Origin: CAZCEC01 sp964497615
Lineage (GTDB): Bacteria > Chloroflexota > Anaerolineae > Anaerolineales > UBA6663
Direction of reading: 5' to 3'
DNA length: 17,970 nucleotides
Assembly (NCBI GenBank): GCA_964497615.1
Contig: CAZCEC010000101.1
Location: forward strand, 1 to 17,970
Part shown: piece after piece, positions 1-6,056 of the stretch
Numbering within the stretch: position 1 is the stretch's first letter
How the letters are laid out: every line of letters starts with the position of its first letter
Program-made: the position numbers and the translations under genes
Notes under the pieces: model-generated
What the model was told of the DNA's origin: nothing
The model's input: the letters and a program-made list of their open reading frames with translations, nothing else
Database searches by the model: none

Positions 1-303
1 CCCGCCGTCGAGCGCGGCCACTTCATTGAAGGTATTGCCCGGGCCCCAGAGGTGCAGGATGTGCTCCCGGCCATCGGGCGTGAGCTTGTAGATTTTGACG
101 TGGCCGGCTTCGAGCAGCCACAGTCCGCTCGAGGGATCTCCGTCCGTGAATATGGTTTCGCCCGCCTCAAACCGGCGCTGAATCGCGTGGCCTGCCAGTG
201 GCGCGAGGCGGCCATCGCCCAGCTGCTCGAAGTAGGGCAGGCGACGCAGCAGCGCCGCGACACGCTGTGTGGGAGAAATGACAGGGTCTGGCGGGTGCGC
301 CAT
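1..303 (-). CDS. Crp/Fnr-family regulator, N-terminal part (cut by window edge)
   Basis: The minus-strand frame from ATG at 303 is open to the window edge and gives 101 residues. They read as the N-terminus of a cyclic-nucleotide-binding-type sensor of the Crp/Fnr family: LRRLPYFEQL, then FEAGETIFTDGDPSSGLWLL, VKIYKLTPDGREHIL and WGPGNTFNEVAALDGG, the usual beta-roll signature. The helix-turn-helix half lies outside the window. I see no N-terminal Cys cluster, so a classical Fe-S FNR is unlikely; a DNR/NnrR or heme-type sensor fits better, but that is inference. It lies just downstream of the ferredoxin and hemerythrin genes on the same strand, and a perfect FNR-type box lies at 1413-1426, so this protein is the obvious candidate to bind it. 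The family call is firm; the ligand is unknown. Confidence 0.9.
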   Translation of the reverse strand, partial: MAHPPDPVISPTQRVAALLRRLPYFEQLGDGRLAPLAGHAIQRRFEAGETIFTDGDPSSGLWLLEAGHVKIYKLTPDGREHILHLWGPGNTFNEVAALDGG

Positions 304-329
304 GGCTGCGAAAGGGTCCAACGCCAGGT

Positions 330-349
330 GGCCGAGGCGGGCCTCGGCC
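330..349. repeat. Perfect 9-bp inverted repeat upstream of the Crp/Fnr start
   Basis: GGCCGAGGC (330-338) and GCCTCGGCC (341-349) are exact inverted copies with a 2-bp gap. The element lies 27 bp upstream of the regulator's ATG. It could be an operator for autoregulation or a leader hairpin. In such GC-rich DNA a chance palindrome is also possible. Confidence 0.35.
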
Positions 350-400
350 GGAGGCGTGCTTCAGGGCTGGCTGGGGCGCTGCCCCGGCTGCCTGCGGAGC

Positions 401-409
401 ATTGTAGCA
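401..409 (-). promoter_or_regulatory. Possible extended -10 promoter for the Crp/Fnr gene
   Basis: On the minus strand the sequence TGCTACAAT matches an extended -10 (TGn-TATAAT with one mismatch), a rare AT-rich spot in this stretch. It would start transcription near 394, giving a leader of about 90 nt before the regulator ATG at 303. No good -35 is visible, which is compatible with an extended -10 or an activated promoter. Confidence 0.35.
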
Positions 410-480
410 CCGGGTTGAAGGTCATCGGCTGTGCGTGTGAACTGATGTGCGGCTGTGCCGCCAGCGTGGTCGAGGCGAGC

Positions 481-501
481 GCCCGCGCAATCTGCGCGGG
501 C
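481..501. repeat. 9-bp stem, 3-nt loop hairpin
   Basis: GCCCGCGCA (481-489) and TGCGCGGGC (493-501) pair perfectly around ATC. It lies just past the point where flavoprotein homology is lost on the minus strand. It has no U-tract on either side, so it is at best a weak terminator or a junction scar. Confidence 0.35.
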
Positions 502-635
502 TGAATCTATAGCCGGCGCCCGCGCCAGGCGGCGCGCAGCCCACAAGCCGGCGAAGCCCGCGCCAAGGATGATGATCCGAGGGCGTTCGGGCTTGATCTG
601 GGCCTCCATTCTGGGCGGCGGCCGGCGGCGATGCC

Positions 636-872
636 TTATGGGCTGGGACCGGCGGGACTGATGGCCTCGAAGGCAATCACATAGGGCAGCGCAATGGCGC
701 CCTCCGGGCAGAGGGCCTCGCAGACCGCGCAGTAGTTGCAGGCGCCAGGCCGCTCGACAGCGGCCTGGCCGCCCACCAGGGCCAGGGCCTGGGTCGGGCA
801 GATGGCTACGCACTCCCCGCAGGCAGTGCAGAGCCTGGGGTCAATCAGCGGCAGCCACGGCGCGTCGTTCAT
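636..872 (-). CDS. Small ferredoxin, 2x[4Fe-4S]
   Basis: The 78-residue protein carries two complete cluster motifs, CTACGECVAICP (Cys 15, 18, 21, 25) and CNYCAVCEALCP (Cys 45, 48, 51, 55), so it should bind two [4Fe-4S] clusters and act as a soluble electron carrier. The pattern CxxCxxCxxxCP repeated twice is diagnostic of the bacterial-type ferredoxin fold. Its ATG overlaps the TGA of the hemerythrin gene (ATGA, 4 bp), so the two are translationally coupled on the minus strand. A flavoprotein remnant follows 26 bp later, which may once have been its redox partner. The electron donor and acceptor cannot be told from the sequence. Confidence 0.9.
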   Translation of the reverse strand: MNDAPWLPLIDPRLCTACGECVAICPTQALALVGGQAAVERPGACNYCAVCEALCPEGAIALPYVIAFEAISPAGPSP

Positions 873-1330
873 ATCGCCGGCCCACCCAGCTTGAGCTTCA
901 AGTACTCCCCGACCAGGATGGCGGCGGGGTACAGGATTTCCTCTTCGTTCTGCGCATGGAGCCGGAGCTGATCGGCGAACGCGAGCGCCTCGGCGTTGCC
1001 GGCGCGGCCCGCGGCCGCGCTCAACTCGTCCAACGCGGCCAAGATGGCCTGGTGCTCGGCCAGCATCTGCGGCAGCTCGCTCTTGAGCGTCTCGGTCAAG
1101 GTCACGATGCCGGCCATCTCGGGTGTGACCTGGCCGGCAGCCAGCGCGGGCAGCAGCGCTAAGGGCGGCATGGCGTAGCGTTCCTCGCCTTCAAAGTGCG
1201 CATGCAGCGCTTCGGCCACCCGCGTGGCTGCCGCGCCCACCTCGCCGCCCACCCCAATGGCTCGTTCGAGCCGCAGATGGAGTTCGTTGTGCTCCGCTTC
1301 CAGCGCGGCTGGGTTTCTAACGTTGCTCAT
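869..1330 (-). CDS. Hemerythrin HHE cation-binding domain protein
   Basis: The 153-residue protein is a single four-helix hemerythrin-like domain. Likely diiron ligands are visible: His14/His18 in EAEHNELHLR, His43/His45 and Glu49 in HAHFEGEERYAMPPL, His93 in LAEHQAIL, and His125/Glu129 in HAQNEEEILYP. Proteins of this type bind O2 or NO, or help repair iron centres under nitrosative stress. A longer frame begins at 1369, but the ATG at 1330 is preceded by a strong GGGGAGG ribosome site 5 bp upstream, so I choose 1330. It is the first gene of a minus-strand unit with the ferredoxin (4-bp overlap). An FNR-type box lies about 83 bp upstream of the start, so low-oxygen or NO control is likely. 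Family call firm; role inferred. Confidence 0.9.
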   Translation of the reverse strand: MSNVRNPAALEAEHNELHLRLERAIGVGGEVGAAATRVAEALHAHFEGEERYAMPPLALLPALAAGQVTPEMAGIVTLTETLKSELPQMLAEHQAILAALDELSAAAGRAGNAEALAFADQLRLHAQNEEEILYPAAILVGEYLKLKLGGPAI

Positions 1331-1412
1331 ATCGCCTCCCCAACTGAGTTCGCCGTCATCTGCCGGCAAGCCGGCTCTATGACCAGCCTACTCGCCTGGC
1401 CCGAATCTGTCC

Positions 1413-1426
1413 TTGATTCGGATCAA
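1413..1426. promoter_or_regulatory. Perfect FNR/ANR/DNR-type binding box in a divergent promoter
   Basis: TTGAT-TCGG-ATCAA matches the consensus TTGAT-N4-ATCAA exactly. It lies between the hemerythrin gene (start 1330, minus) and the exported helical protein (start 1522, plus). With activator centring near -41.5, plus-strand transcription would start close to 1461 (weak -10 TAAGAA at 1452-1457) and minus-strand transcription close to 1378 (weak -10 TAGGCT at 1390-1385). One box could thus serve both directions. A Crp/Fnr protein is encoded at 1-303. Confidence 0.8.
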
Positions 1427-1521
1427 GTGCGGCTGGCGGCGGCCCGGCAGGTAAGAAACAACCGCGGACAACCACTAAGAAGCATACCGGCATCACACCC
1501 GTGCTTAGGAGGCACACCGCG

Positions 1522-2175
1522 ATGAAACGTCTTTGGGTCAATACACACCGCCTCGTCATTGCCGCCGTCCTGCTGCCGGCAGCCGCTCTCAGCGCCTACT
1601 CCGCTGGCCCCGTTCTGGCGGGCGACAAAGTCCCGCTGCGCGAAGTGGAGTTCCGCCATGAGATGCGCAAGCTGTGGGAGGACGACGTGACGTGGACCCG
1701 GCTCTTCATCGTCAGCGCGGTCGCGGACTTGCCCGACACTGGCCCCACGGCCGGGCGGCTCCTCCAAAACCAGGTGGACATCGGCAATGCCATCAAGCCC
1801 TATTACGGCGACGCCGCCGGTGAGCAACTGACCGCCCTGCTGACCGACCACATTCTGATTGCAGCCGACCTGGTGGCGGCTGCCAAAACCGGCGACACGG
1901 CCGCCTTCGACGCCGCCCGCGCGGCCTGGTATGCCAACGCCGACGATATCGCCGCCTTTCTCGCGAGCGCCAACCCTCACCACTGGCCGGAGGCAGACAT
2001 GGCGGCCATGATGCACGAGCACCTCGACCTGACCCTCCAGGAGGCCGGCGCGCGCCTGGCGGGCGACTGGGACGCCGACATTGCCGCCTACGACGAAATC
2101 CACCTGCAGGCGCTGCACATGGCCGACATGCTCAGCGACGGCATTATCAGCCAGTTCCCGAAGGCCTTCAAGTAG
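1522..2175 (+). CDS. Exported His-containing helical protein, unknown function
   Basis: The 217-residue protein starts at ATG 1522, 9 bp after a perfect AGGAGG (1507-1512); a GTG at 1501 lies upstream of that site and is rejected. Residues 1-33 look like a signal peptide (basic start, hydrophobic stretch, small residues near Ala33). The mature part is all-helical, with charged and His/Trp-bearing helices: FRHEMRKLWEDDVTWTRLFI, LLTDHILIAADLVAAAK, PHHWPEADMAAMMHEHLDLT and DEIHLQALHMADML. The regularly placed His, Asp and Glu residues suggest a periplasmic or extracytoplasmic four-helix bundle that may bind metal or heme; that is inference. I recognise the type as a conserved bacterial hypothetical family but cannot name a function. 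The FNR box upstream and the hemerythrin across the divergent promoter place it in an anaerobic or NO response. Confidence 0.85.
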   Translation: MKRLWVNTHRLVIAAVLLPAAALSAYSAGPVLAGDKVPLREVEFRHEMRKLWEDDVTWTRLFIVSAVADLPDTGPTAGRLLQNQVDIGNAIKPYYGDAAGEQLTALLTDHILIAADLVAAAKTGDTAAFDAARAAWYANADDIAAFLASANPHHWPEADMAAMMHEHLDLTLQEAGARLAGDWDADIAAYDEIHLQALHMADMLSDGIISQFPKAFK

Positions 2176-2183
2176 CCGCTTCA

Positions 2184-2213
2184 ATGGGCCGCGCGCTTGT
2201 GCGCCCGGCCCAT
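2184..2213 (+). terminator. Strong intercistronic hairpin (partial terminator or mRNA-processing stem)
   Basis: ATGGGCCGCGCGC (2184-2196) pairs with GCGCCCGGCCCAT (2201-2213) over 13 positions with one C-C mismatch, around a TTGT loop. It starts 9 bp after the stop of the exported protein and lies before the next ribosome site. The following sequence, CTTGATTT, is only weakly T-rich, so attenuation or 3'-end protection is as likely as full termination. Confidence 0.5.
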
Positions 2214-2234
2214 CTTGATTTAAAGGAGCCTGTC

Positions 2235-2507
2235 ATGCCACGCCTGATCCGACGCGCACGCGAGCTCAGACTGTTATTGTGGGCGGGCGTCCTGGTCTTC
2301 GTGACCGGCGCCGCGCTTGACCTAGCGGCGCATCTCCTGTTGCCCGCCAACCCGTTCCCGTTGATCCACATTAACTCGCCGGCGGAGAACTTTGCCCATC
2401 TGGTCACATTGGCCGGCATGGTATTGCTGCTGGGGGGCGTTCTGACCGTCCCTCGCCCGAGGCTGCACGCAGTGCCGGCCAGCGAGCGGGCCAAGGAAGG
2501 GAGGTGA
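2235..2507 (+). CDS. Small two-helix membrane protein, unknown
   Basis: The 90-residue protein is read from ATG 2235, preceded by AAAGGAGCC with 5 bp spacing; a longer in-frame start at 2184 lies inside the hairpin and has no ribosome site. It has two hydrophobic segments, about residues 12-34 (LLLWAGVLVFVTGAALDLAA) and 56-74 (FAHLVTLAGMVLLLGGVLTV), joined by a loop containing His and Pro (LIHINSPAENFAH), with a basic C-terminal tail. It follows the exported helical protein by 59 bp on the same strand. No named family is recognised. Histidines at the membrane edges would allow heme or metal binding, but nothing proves it. Confidence 0.7.
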   Translation: MPRLIRRARELRLLLWAGVLVFVTGAALDLAAHLLLPANPFPLIHINSPAENFAHLVTLAGMVLLLGGVLTVPRPRLHAVPASERAKEGR

Positions 2508-2616
2508 TCCCTCACGCAACCCACGCCGGGCGTGAAGGTACGCCCCAGCCACGAAGGCTGAACGACTGGATTCGACCCGTATTCAACGACCCAGGCTAGC
2601 GAAAGGAGCTACCAGC

Positions 2617-2925
2617 ATGCCATTTGGATCATTCGTCAACGTCGTGCCGCCCATCGTCTTCCTCGCCATTCACCTGGCGGCTTTTCTCGCCGGGGCCTTC
2701 TTCGCCCACCGGTCGTTCAATGCCGGCGCCTCCCGGTTGGGCTGGGGCTTAAGCCTGTATGCCCTGGCCGAGCTGGTCTACATGACCTATCACCTGGACT
2801 GGACCGTCATCCTGTTCGCGCATACGGTTGCCGAGGTGCTGAACCTGGCGGCCTTCGGCCTGATCTTCTTCGGGGCCGTTCAACGCGCCCGGCGCGGACC
2901 CGTGGCGGGTGCGGCGCGCGCCTAG
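2617..2925 (+). CDS. Small three-helix membrane protein, unknown
   Basis: ATG 2617 follows AAAGGAGC at a good distance. The 102-residue product has three hydrophobic stretches: about residues 9-28 (VVPPIVFLAIHLAAFLAGAF), 40-58 (LGWGLSLYALAELVYMTYHL) and 62-88 (WTVILFAHTVAEVLNLAAFG). It ends in a basic tail. A His in each segment (AIHLAAF, YMTYHLD, LFAHTVAE) is notable for so small a protein and resembles heme-bearing or metal-bearing membrane subunits, although I recognise no family. It is the third gene on this strand after the FNR box, 109 bp after the previous gene, and probably belongs to the same transcript. Confidence 0.75.
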   Translation: MPFGSFVNVVPPIVFLAIHLAAFLAGAFFAHRSFNAGASRLGWGLSLYALAELVYMTYHLDWTVILFAHTVAEVLNLAAFGLIFFGAVQRARRGPVAGAARA

Positions 2926-2944
2926 CCGCGGCGGATGAAAATAG

Positions 2945-3061
2945 CATGCGCGTTTCCTGTCCGTATCGCTTCCCACCTTTGCGGACCCAGGCGAGTACGC
3001 TTATCAGTGCGACCTGCACCCGCAGGACATGACCGGTACGGTCATCGTCACCGCGCCTTAG
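2945..3061 (+). pseudogene. Cupredoxin C-terminal remnant
   Basis: The frame ending at TAG 3059-3061 reads TFADPGEYAYQCDLHPQDM followed by TGTVIVTAP. This is the C-terminal copper-loop signature of plastocyanin/cupredoxin-like proteins, with Cys, His and Met ligands in C-x2-H-x3-M order. Only about 38 codons are open; an in-frame TAG at 2942 and the absence of the N-terminal beta-strands and first His ligand show that most of the gene is missing. A nearby ATG at 2935 is in a different frame. I read it as the deleted tail of an exported blue-copper protein that once closed this operon. The domain identification is good; the history is inferred. Confidence 0.6.
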
Positions 3062-3087
3062 TGTCGTCCAACCGAGCACAACGAACA

Positions 3088-3128
3088 AGTGAGCGCCCGC
3101 CGGATCAGTGTTCCGGCGGGCGCTCACT
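3088..3128 (-). terminator. 17-bp perfect stem-loop terminator between convergent genes
   Basis: Positions 3088-3104 pair without mismatch with 3112-3128 around a 7-nt loop. It lies between the plus-strand membrane-protein/cupredoxin block and the minus-strand folate-type operon. On the minus strand the stem is followed by TTGTTCGTTGTG, a loosely T-rich tail, so it best suits termination of the RibD-like gene; it may act in both directions. Confidence 0.7.
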
Positions 3129-3153
3129 GTGACTCAGTGGGCGGGGCTGCCGA

Positions 3154-4020
3154 TCAGCCCGGGTCCTGGCGTGCGAAATGGTAGCGCAGAAAGAGGTGGC
3201 TGTGCGCGCGGTGGACGCTCATCAAGGCGCCCCAGGTAGGCAGCTCGGGCGCCAGCCGGCGGCCAGATACGAGGCCTGGCCGCTCTGCCGGTGCGCCATC
3301 GCCGCGTCCGGCCACCTGCGGGGCGAGCGTTAGAAACAGCTCGTCGATGAGCCGCGCGGCGAAGAATTCGCCCATCACGCGCGGGCCGCCTTCCAGCAGC
3401 ACCAGTGGTTCCGGCCGGTCCAGATACGCGGCGATTTCGGCCAGCAGGCCGCCCGCCGAGAATGTGGCGCCGTCTTTGGCCGGCGCGACGCGCACGGTGA
3501 CGCCAGCCGGCAGGGGGCAGCCCTCCAGGCGCCTGGCGCCGGCCGGCGTCGTCACGATCAGGGTTCGGACCGTGCCAGAGGCAAACACCGGCGCGGACAA
3601 GTCAAGCTGGCCGCTGCCGCTCAGGATCACGTTGAGGGGTGTGAGCGCCAGCCCCAGCGCTGCCCGCAGCGCCTGGTAGTCCGAGCTCAACGCGGGGAAG
3701 ACGTACTCGGCCGTCCACAGGTGCCGGGGCACGGCGCGCAGGGTGCCCGCGCCCACGATGACCGCGTCGGCGGCCGCACGCAGCAGCCCCATCAGGGCGC
3801 GATCATGCGGGTTGAAGCCGCTGATCTCCCCACCGCCTGCCTTGCCGGGAAGGCCCAGCGACACCACGCCATCCAGGGTGGAGACGAAGTTGCTGATGAC
3901 GTAGGGGCGGCCGGCTCGCGCGGGGAAGGCCAGCGGCCCGTAGAGCGCCTGAAGGGCAGGCGGCAGGGGGAGTGGCGGACCGGACGCGTGGCTGAGTAAC
4001 GCTTCGAACGGTTGCAGCAT
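3154..4020 (-). CDS. RibD C-terminal/DHFR-like reductase
   Basis: The 288-residue protein has the RibD_C (dihydrofolate-reductase-like) fold. Visible marks are RPYVISNFVSTLDGVVSLG near residue 38, AADAVIVGAGTLRAVPRHLW near 84, and LVLLEGGPRVMGEFFAARLI followed by DELFLTLAPQVAG near 210. The family uses NADPH to reduce pyrimidine or pterin intermediates. It lacks a RibD deaminase domain, so it is a stand-alone reductase. It follows folE by only 3 bp, which suggests its substrate derives from dihydroneopterin triphosphate rather than riboflavin precursors; that is inference from context. The ATG at 4020 is adopted. A strong terminator lies just downstream. Confidence 0.88.
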   Translation of the reverse strand: MLQPFEALLSHASGPPLPLPPALQALYGPLAFPARAGRPYVISNFVSTLDGVVSLGLPGKAGGGEISGFNPHDRALMGLLRAAADAVIVGAGTLRAVPRHLWTAEYVFPALSSDYQALRAALGLALTPLNVILSGSGQLDLSAPVFASGTVRTLIVTTPAGARRLEGCPLPAGVTVRVAPAKDGATFSAGGLLAEIAAYLDRPEPLVLLEGGPRVMGEFFAARLIDELFLTLAPQVAGRGDGAPAERPGLVSGRRLAPELPTWGALMSVHRAHSHLFLRYHFARQDPG

Positions 4021-4023
4021 CGC

Positions 4024-4701
4024 TTACCGCTGGCCTTTGACTGCCGCCATGAACTCAGCGCGCAGCGCCGGATCGTGCTCGTAGTGCCCGCGCCAAAAGC
4101 TGGTGCGGGTCAGCGGCAGGAGCTCGCGCACGCCCCGCATCTGGGTGCACAGGTGATGGGCTTCCAGGTACACCGCCACGCCATGCGGCTGGAGCAGATG
4201 CTCCAGCTCGTCGGCGATCTGGCGGCCCATCCGCTCCTGCACCGTATACCGTTTGGCATACAGCCGCACCAGGCGGGTGAGCTTGGAGATGCCGATGATG
4301 TTCTCGTGGGCGATATAGCCGACATGGGCCCGGCCATGGAAGGGCAGGGCATGGTGTTCGCACAGGGCGAAGAACGGGATCGGTCCCTCGATCACCTGGC
4401 TCGGCCGGCAATCCGGCCCGCCGTGACATTCGGTCGGGAAGACCGTCACGAGCTTGGGGTCGCCGTCGTAGCCGGCCGTGCTGTCGATCAGGGCCTGCAG
4501 GTGGCGCCGCGGCGTGGCTAGCGTTCCGGGCGTCTGGAGGTTTGGGCCGAGCGCGGTGAAGATCTCCGCCAGGTAGCCCTCATAGCGCTTGCGCTGCGCG
4601 TCGGTCAGGGTGCGGCCCGGGTTATCGAGCGCCGGCACGCCGGCCGGCGGGTGTGGGTGGCCGTGTCCTTGGCCGTTGCCGTTCAGTTTCGTCATTTCCA
4701 T
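4024..4701 (-). CDS. folE: GTP cyclohydrolase I
   Basis: The 225-residue enzyme converts GTP to 7,8-dihydroneopterin triphosphate, the first step to folates and other pterins. The family hallmarks are clear: PFFALCEHHALPFHGRAHVG with zinc ligands Cys114 and His117, ISKLTRLVRLYAKRYTVQER, and HHLCTQMRGV with the third zinc ligand Cys185. The N-terminus (about 25 residues) is a Gly/His/Pro-rich extension. A second ATG (4695) lies two codons in; the first has an AGAGGAAA ribosome site upstream and is kept. It sits between the flavoprotein (22-bp gap upstream) and the RibD-like reductase (3-bp gap downstream), so all three are one operon. Confidence 0.95.
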   Translation of the reverse strand: MEMTKLNGNGQGHGHPHPPAGVPALDNPGRTLTDAQRKRYEGYLAEIFTALGPNLQTPGTLATPRRHLQALIDSTAGYDGDPKLVTVFPTECHGGPDCRPSQVIEGPIPFFALCEHHALPFHGRAHVGYIAHENIIGISKLTRLVRLYAKRYTVQERMGRQIADELEHLLQPHGVAVYLEAHHLCTQMRGVRELLPLTRTSFWRGHYEHDPALRAEFMAAVKGQR

Positions 4702-4723
4702 GTCTCAGGTTTCCTCTTTCCAT

Positions 4724-5905
4724 TTATGCCGCGACCGCCGGCTGGCCCTGCAGCAATCCGGGGCGGACGGGCTGGCGGGTTGTGATCAGGCGCCGCGCGG
4801 CCTCCACCTGGTCCCACACGTTCCACAGCAGTACGCCGCGAACCACGCCGTTGGCGTGATAGTAGATGACGCCCTCGCGGAAGGGCTCCTTCCACTCCAC
4901 CAGGGTCTCCAGCCGCGCATCAACCTCGCCCACCGCCTCATAGCCCAGGTCGAACAGGTCGGAGTATAAGAACGGCAGATGGCGGTAAGCCGCCTGCTCG
5001 CCGGCCATATTGCGCCCGGCTTGGCGGCCCATGCGCAGCGCGTTGTCTTCGTGCTCGAAGCGCAGGCGCTGGCCGAGCGCGGCACTGTAGTAGGCGGCCA
5101 CGTCGCCGGCGGCATAGATGTGCGGGTGCGTGGTCCGCAAGAGTTCGTCCACCACGATGCCGTCCTCTACGGCCAGGCCGGCTGATTGCGCCAGTTCAAC
5201 GTTCGGCTGGAGGCCGAGGCCGGCAACCACCGTATCCGCTGCGAATTCGCCGTTTGATGTTCGGACGAGTACATGCGCATCACGCCCTTCAACGTCCGTC
5301 ACCAACGTATGCGGCAGGAGTGTGACGCCTTTCTCACGGTAGTAGTCATTCAGGAAGCGCCCGAGGCCGCCGGGAAACACCCGCGCTCCGAGCGTCGCCT
5401 CCGGGAACATCAATGTCACTTGCCTGCCGTTCATGGCCAGCGCCGCCGCGATCTCGGCGCCGATGAAGCCGCCGCCAATCACGGCGAAGCGCTGTGCCTG
5501 TTCGGCCCGGGCGTGCAGGCGCCGGAAGTCCGCCAGGGTGCGGTAGTACAGGATGCTGTCGCCGCCAAATGGCAGGCGCCGCGGCCGGCCGCCGGTGGCC
5601 AGCAGCAGCCGATTATAGCGATACGTCTCGCCGCGCTCATCCACGACGGTCTGTCGCTCGGGGTCCACCCGTTCGGCCTTGCGGCCCAGCAGCAGGTCCA
5701 CGCGGTGTTTCTCGGTGTGGCGCCAGAGCCGCTCCACCGGCTGGCCCTTCCACAGGGCCTTGGACAGCGGCGGGCGGCTGTAGGGCGGGTCGGCCTCTTC
5801 GCCGATCAGGCCAATCGTGCCGCCGGCATCCAGTTCGCGGACGCCTTTCACGGCCGCGTCGGCCGCCATGCCGCCGCCCACGATCAGGTACTTGAAGTCA
5901 GGCAT
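4724..5905 (-). CDS. FAD/NAD(P)-dependent oxidoreductase (ferredoxin-reductase/AIF-like)
   Basis: The 393-residue protein is a two-dinucleotide-binding flavoprotein of the pyridine nucleotide-disulphide oxidoreductase class 3 type. The FAD motif is at residues 7-16 (LIVGGGMAADAA, a GxGxxA form), the NAD(P) motif at about 142-153 (VIGGGFIGAEIA), and the second FAD contact at about 264-270 (YAAGDVA). There is no redox-active CxxxxC pair, so it resembles rubredoxin/ferredoxin reductases or AIF rather than lipoamide dehydrogenase. The ATG at 5905 has GGGAGA upstream. It is the promoter-proximal gene of an operon with folE and a RibD-like reductase, so a role in reducing a pterin or feeding electrons to a pterin-dependent enzyme is plausible but not shown. 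Confidence 0.9.
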   Translation of the reverse strand: MPDFKYLIVGGGMAADAAVKGVRELDAGGTIGLIGEEADPPYSRPPLSKALWKGQPVERLWRHTEKHRVDLLLGRKAERVDPERQTVVDERGETYRYNRLLLATGGRPRRLPFGGDSILYYRTLADFRRLHARAEQAQRFAVIGGGFIGAEIAAALAMNGRQVTLMFPEATLGARVFPGGLGRFLNDYYREKGVTLLPHTLVTDVEGRDAHVLVRTSNGEFAADTVVAGLGLQPNVELAQSAGLAVEDGIVVDELLRTTHPHIYAAGDVAAYYSAALGQRLRFEHEDNALRMGRQAGRNMAGEQAAYRHLPFLYSDLFDLGYEAVGEVDARLETLVEWKEPFREGVIYYHANGVVRGVLLWNVWDQVEAARRLITTRQPVRPGLLQGQPAVAA

Positions 5906-5944
5906 ATCGGTCTCCCTCTGTCCAGGCCAGCGCCAGTCGTCCCC

Positions 5945-6056
5945 TAATACTTAGTGAGCGTAAGAACGGAATCCTTACCCGGGCGGCCAGTCGACACCTG
6001 GCCCGGGCGCCTTCCTGGTGGCCGGGAGAGTGTGATACATTAGCGAGCGTGGGCAC
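5945..6056 (+). repeat. Pair of imperfect ~23-bp direct repeats upstream of the ECF sigma gene
   Basis: TAATACTTAGTGAGCGT (from 5945) and TGATACATTAGCGAGCGT (from 6034) match at most positions with a 1-bp indel, and the likeness continues through about 6 more bases (AAGAAC versus GGGCAC). They are 89 bp apart. Each contains a -10-like element (TAATAC; GATACA), so they may be tandem promoters or operators for the sigma factor. An imperfect GC hairpin (about 5978-6008, core GGCCAG/CTGGCC) lies between them. Confidence 0.4.

Larger units (their letters stand above)
361..609 (-). pseudogene. Truncated FAD/NAD(P) oxidoreductase (NDH-2-like) N-terminus
   Basis: From ATG at 609 the minus strand reads a typical flavoprotein start: a short polar leader, then RIIILGAGFAGLWAARRLAR, with the GxGxxG dinucleotide-binding fingerprint of NADH dehydrogenase-like (NDH-2) flavoproteins. 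Homology stops after about residue 33 (near 511). The remaining 49 residues to the stop at 361 are low-complexity and do not resemble the family, which is normally around 400 residues. The start is 26 bp downstream of the ferredoxin stop, so it was probably the third gene of a hemerythrin-ferredoxin-flavoprotein unit that lost almost all of its body by deletion. The remnant nature is inferred from length and lost similarity; a small functional peptide is unlikely. Confidence 0.6.

Noticed and set aside
869..1369. 39-bp N-terminal extension of the hemerythrin to 1369
   Set aside because: The ATG at 1330 has a strong GGGGAGG site directly upstream, whereas the longer start has none and the extra residues are not hemerythrin-like.
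1423..2184. 253-codon open frame on the minus strand
   Set aside because: It is opposite the exported helical protein, which has a signal peptide and a perfect ribosome site; the antisense frame has neither.
2497..2511. Extended Shine-Dalgarno sequence (GGGAGGTGATCC) at the end of the first small membrane protein gene
   Set aside because: No start codon lies within normal distance; the nearest GTG (2532) opens only nine codons.
5273..5947. 224-codon open frame on the plus strand
   Set aside because: Antisense to the clearly identified FAD oxidoreductase; no family resemblance.
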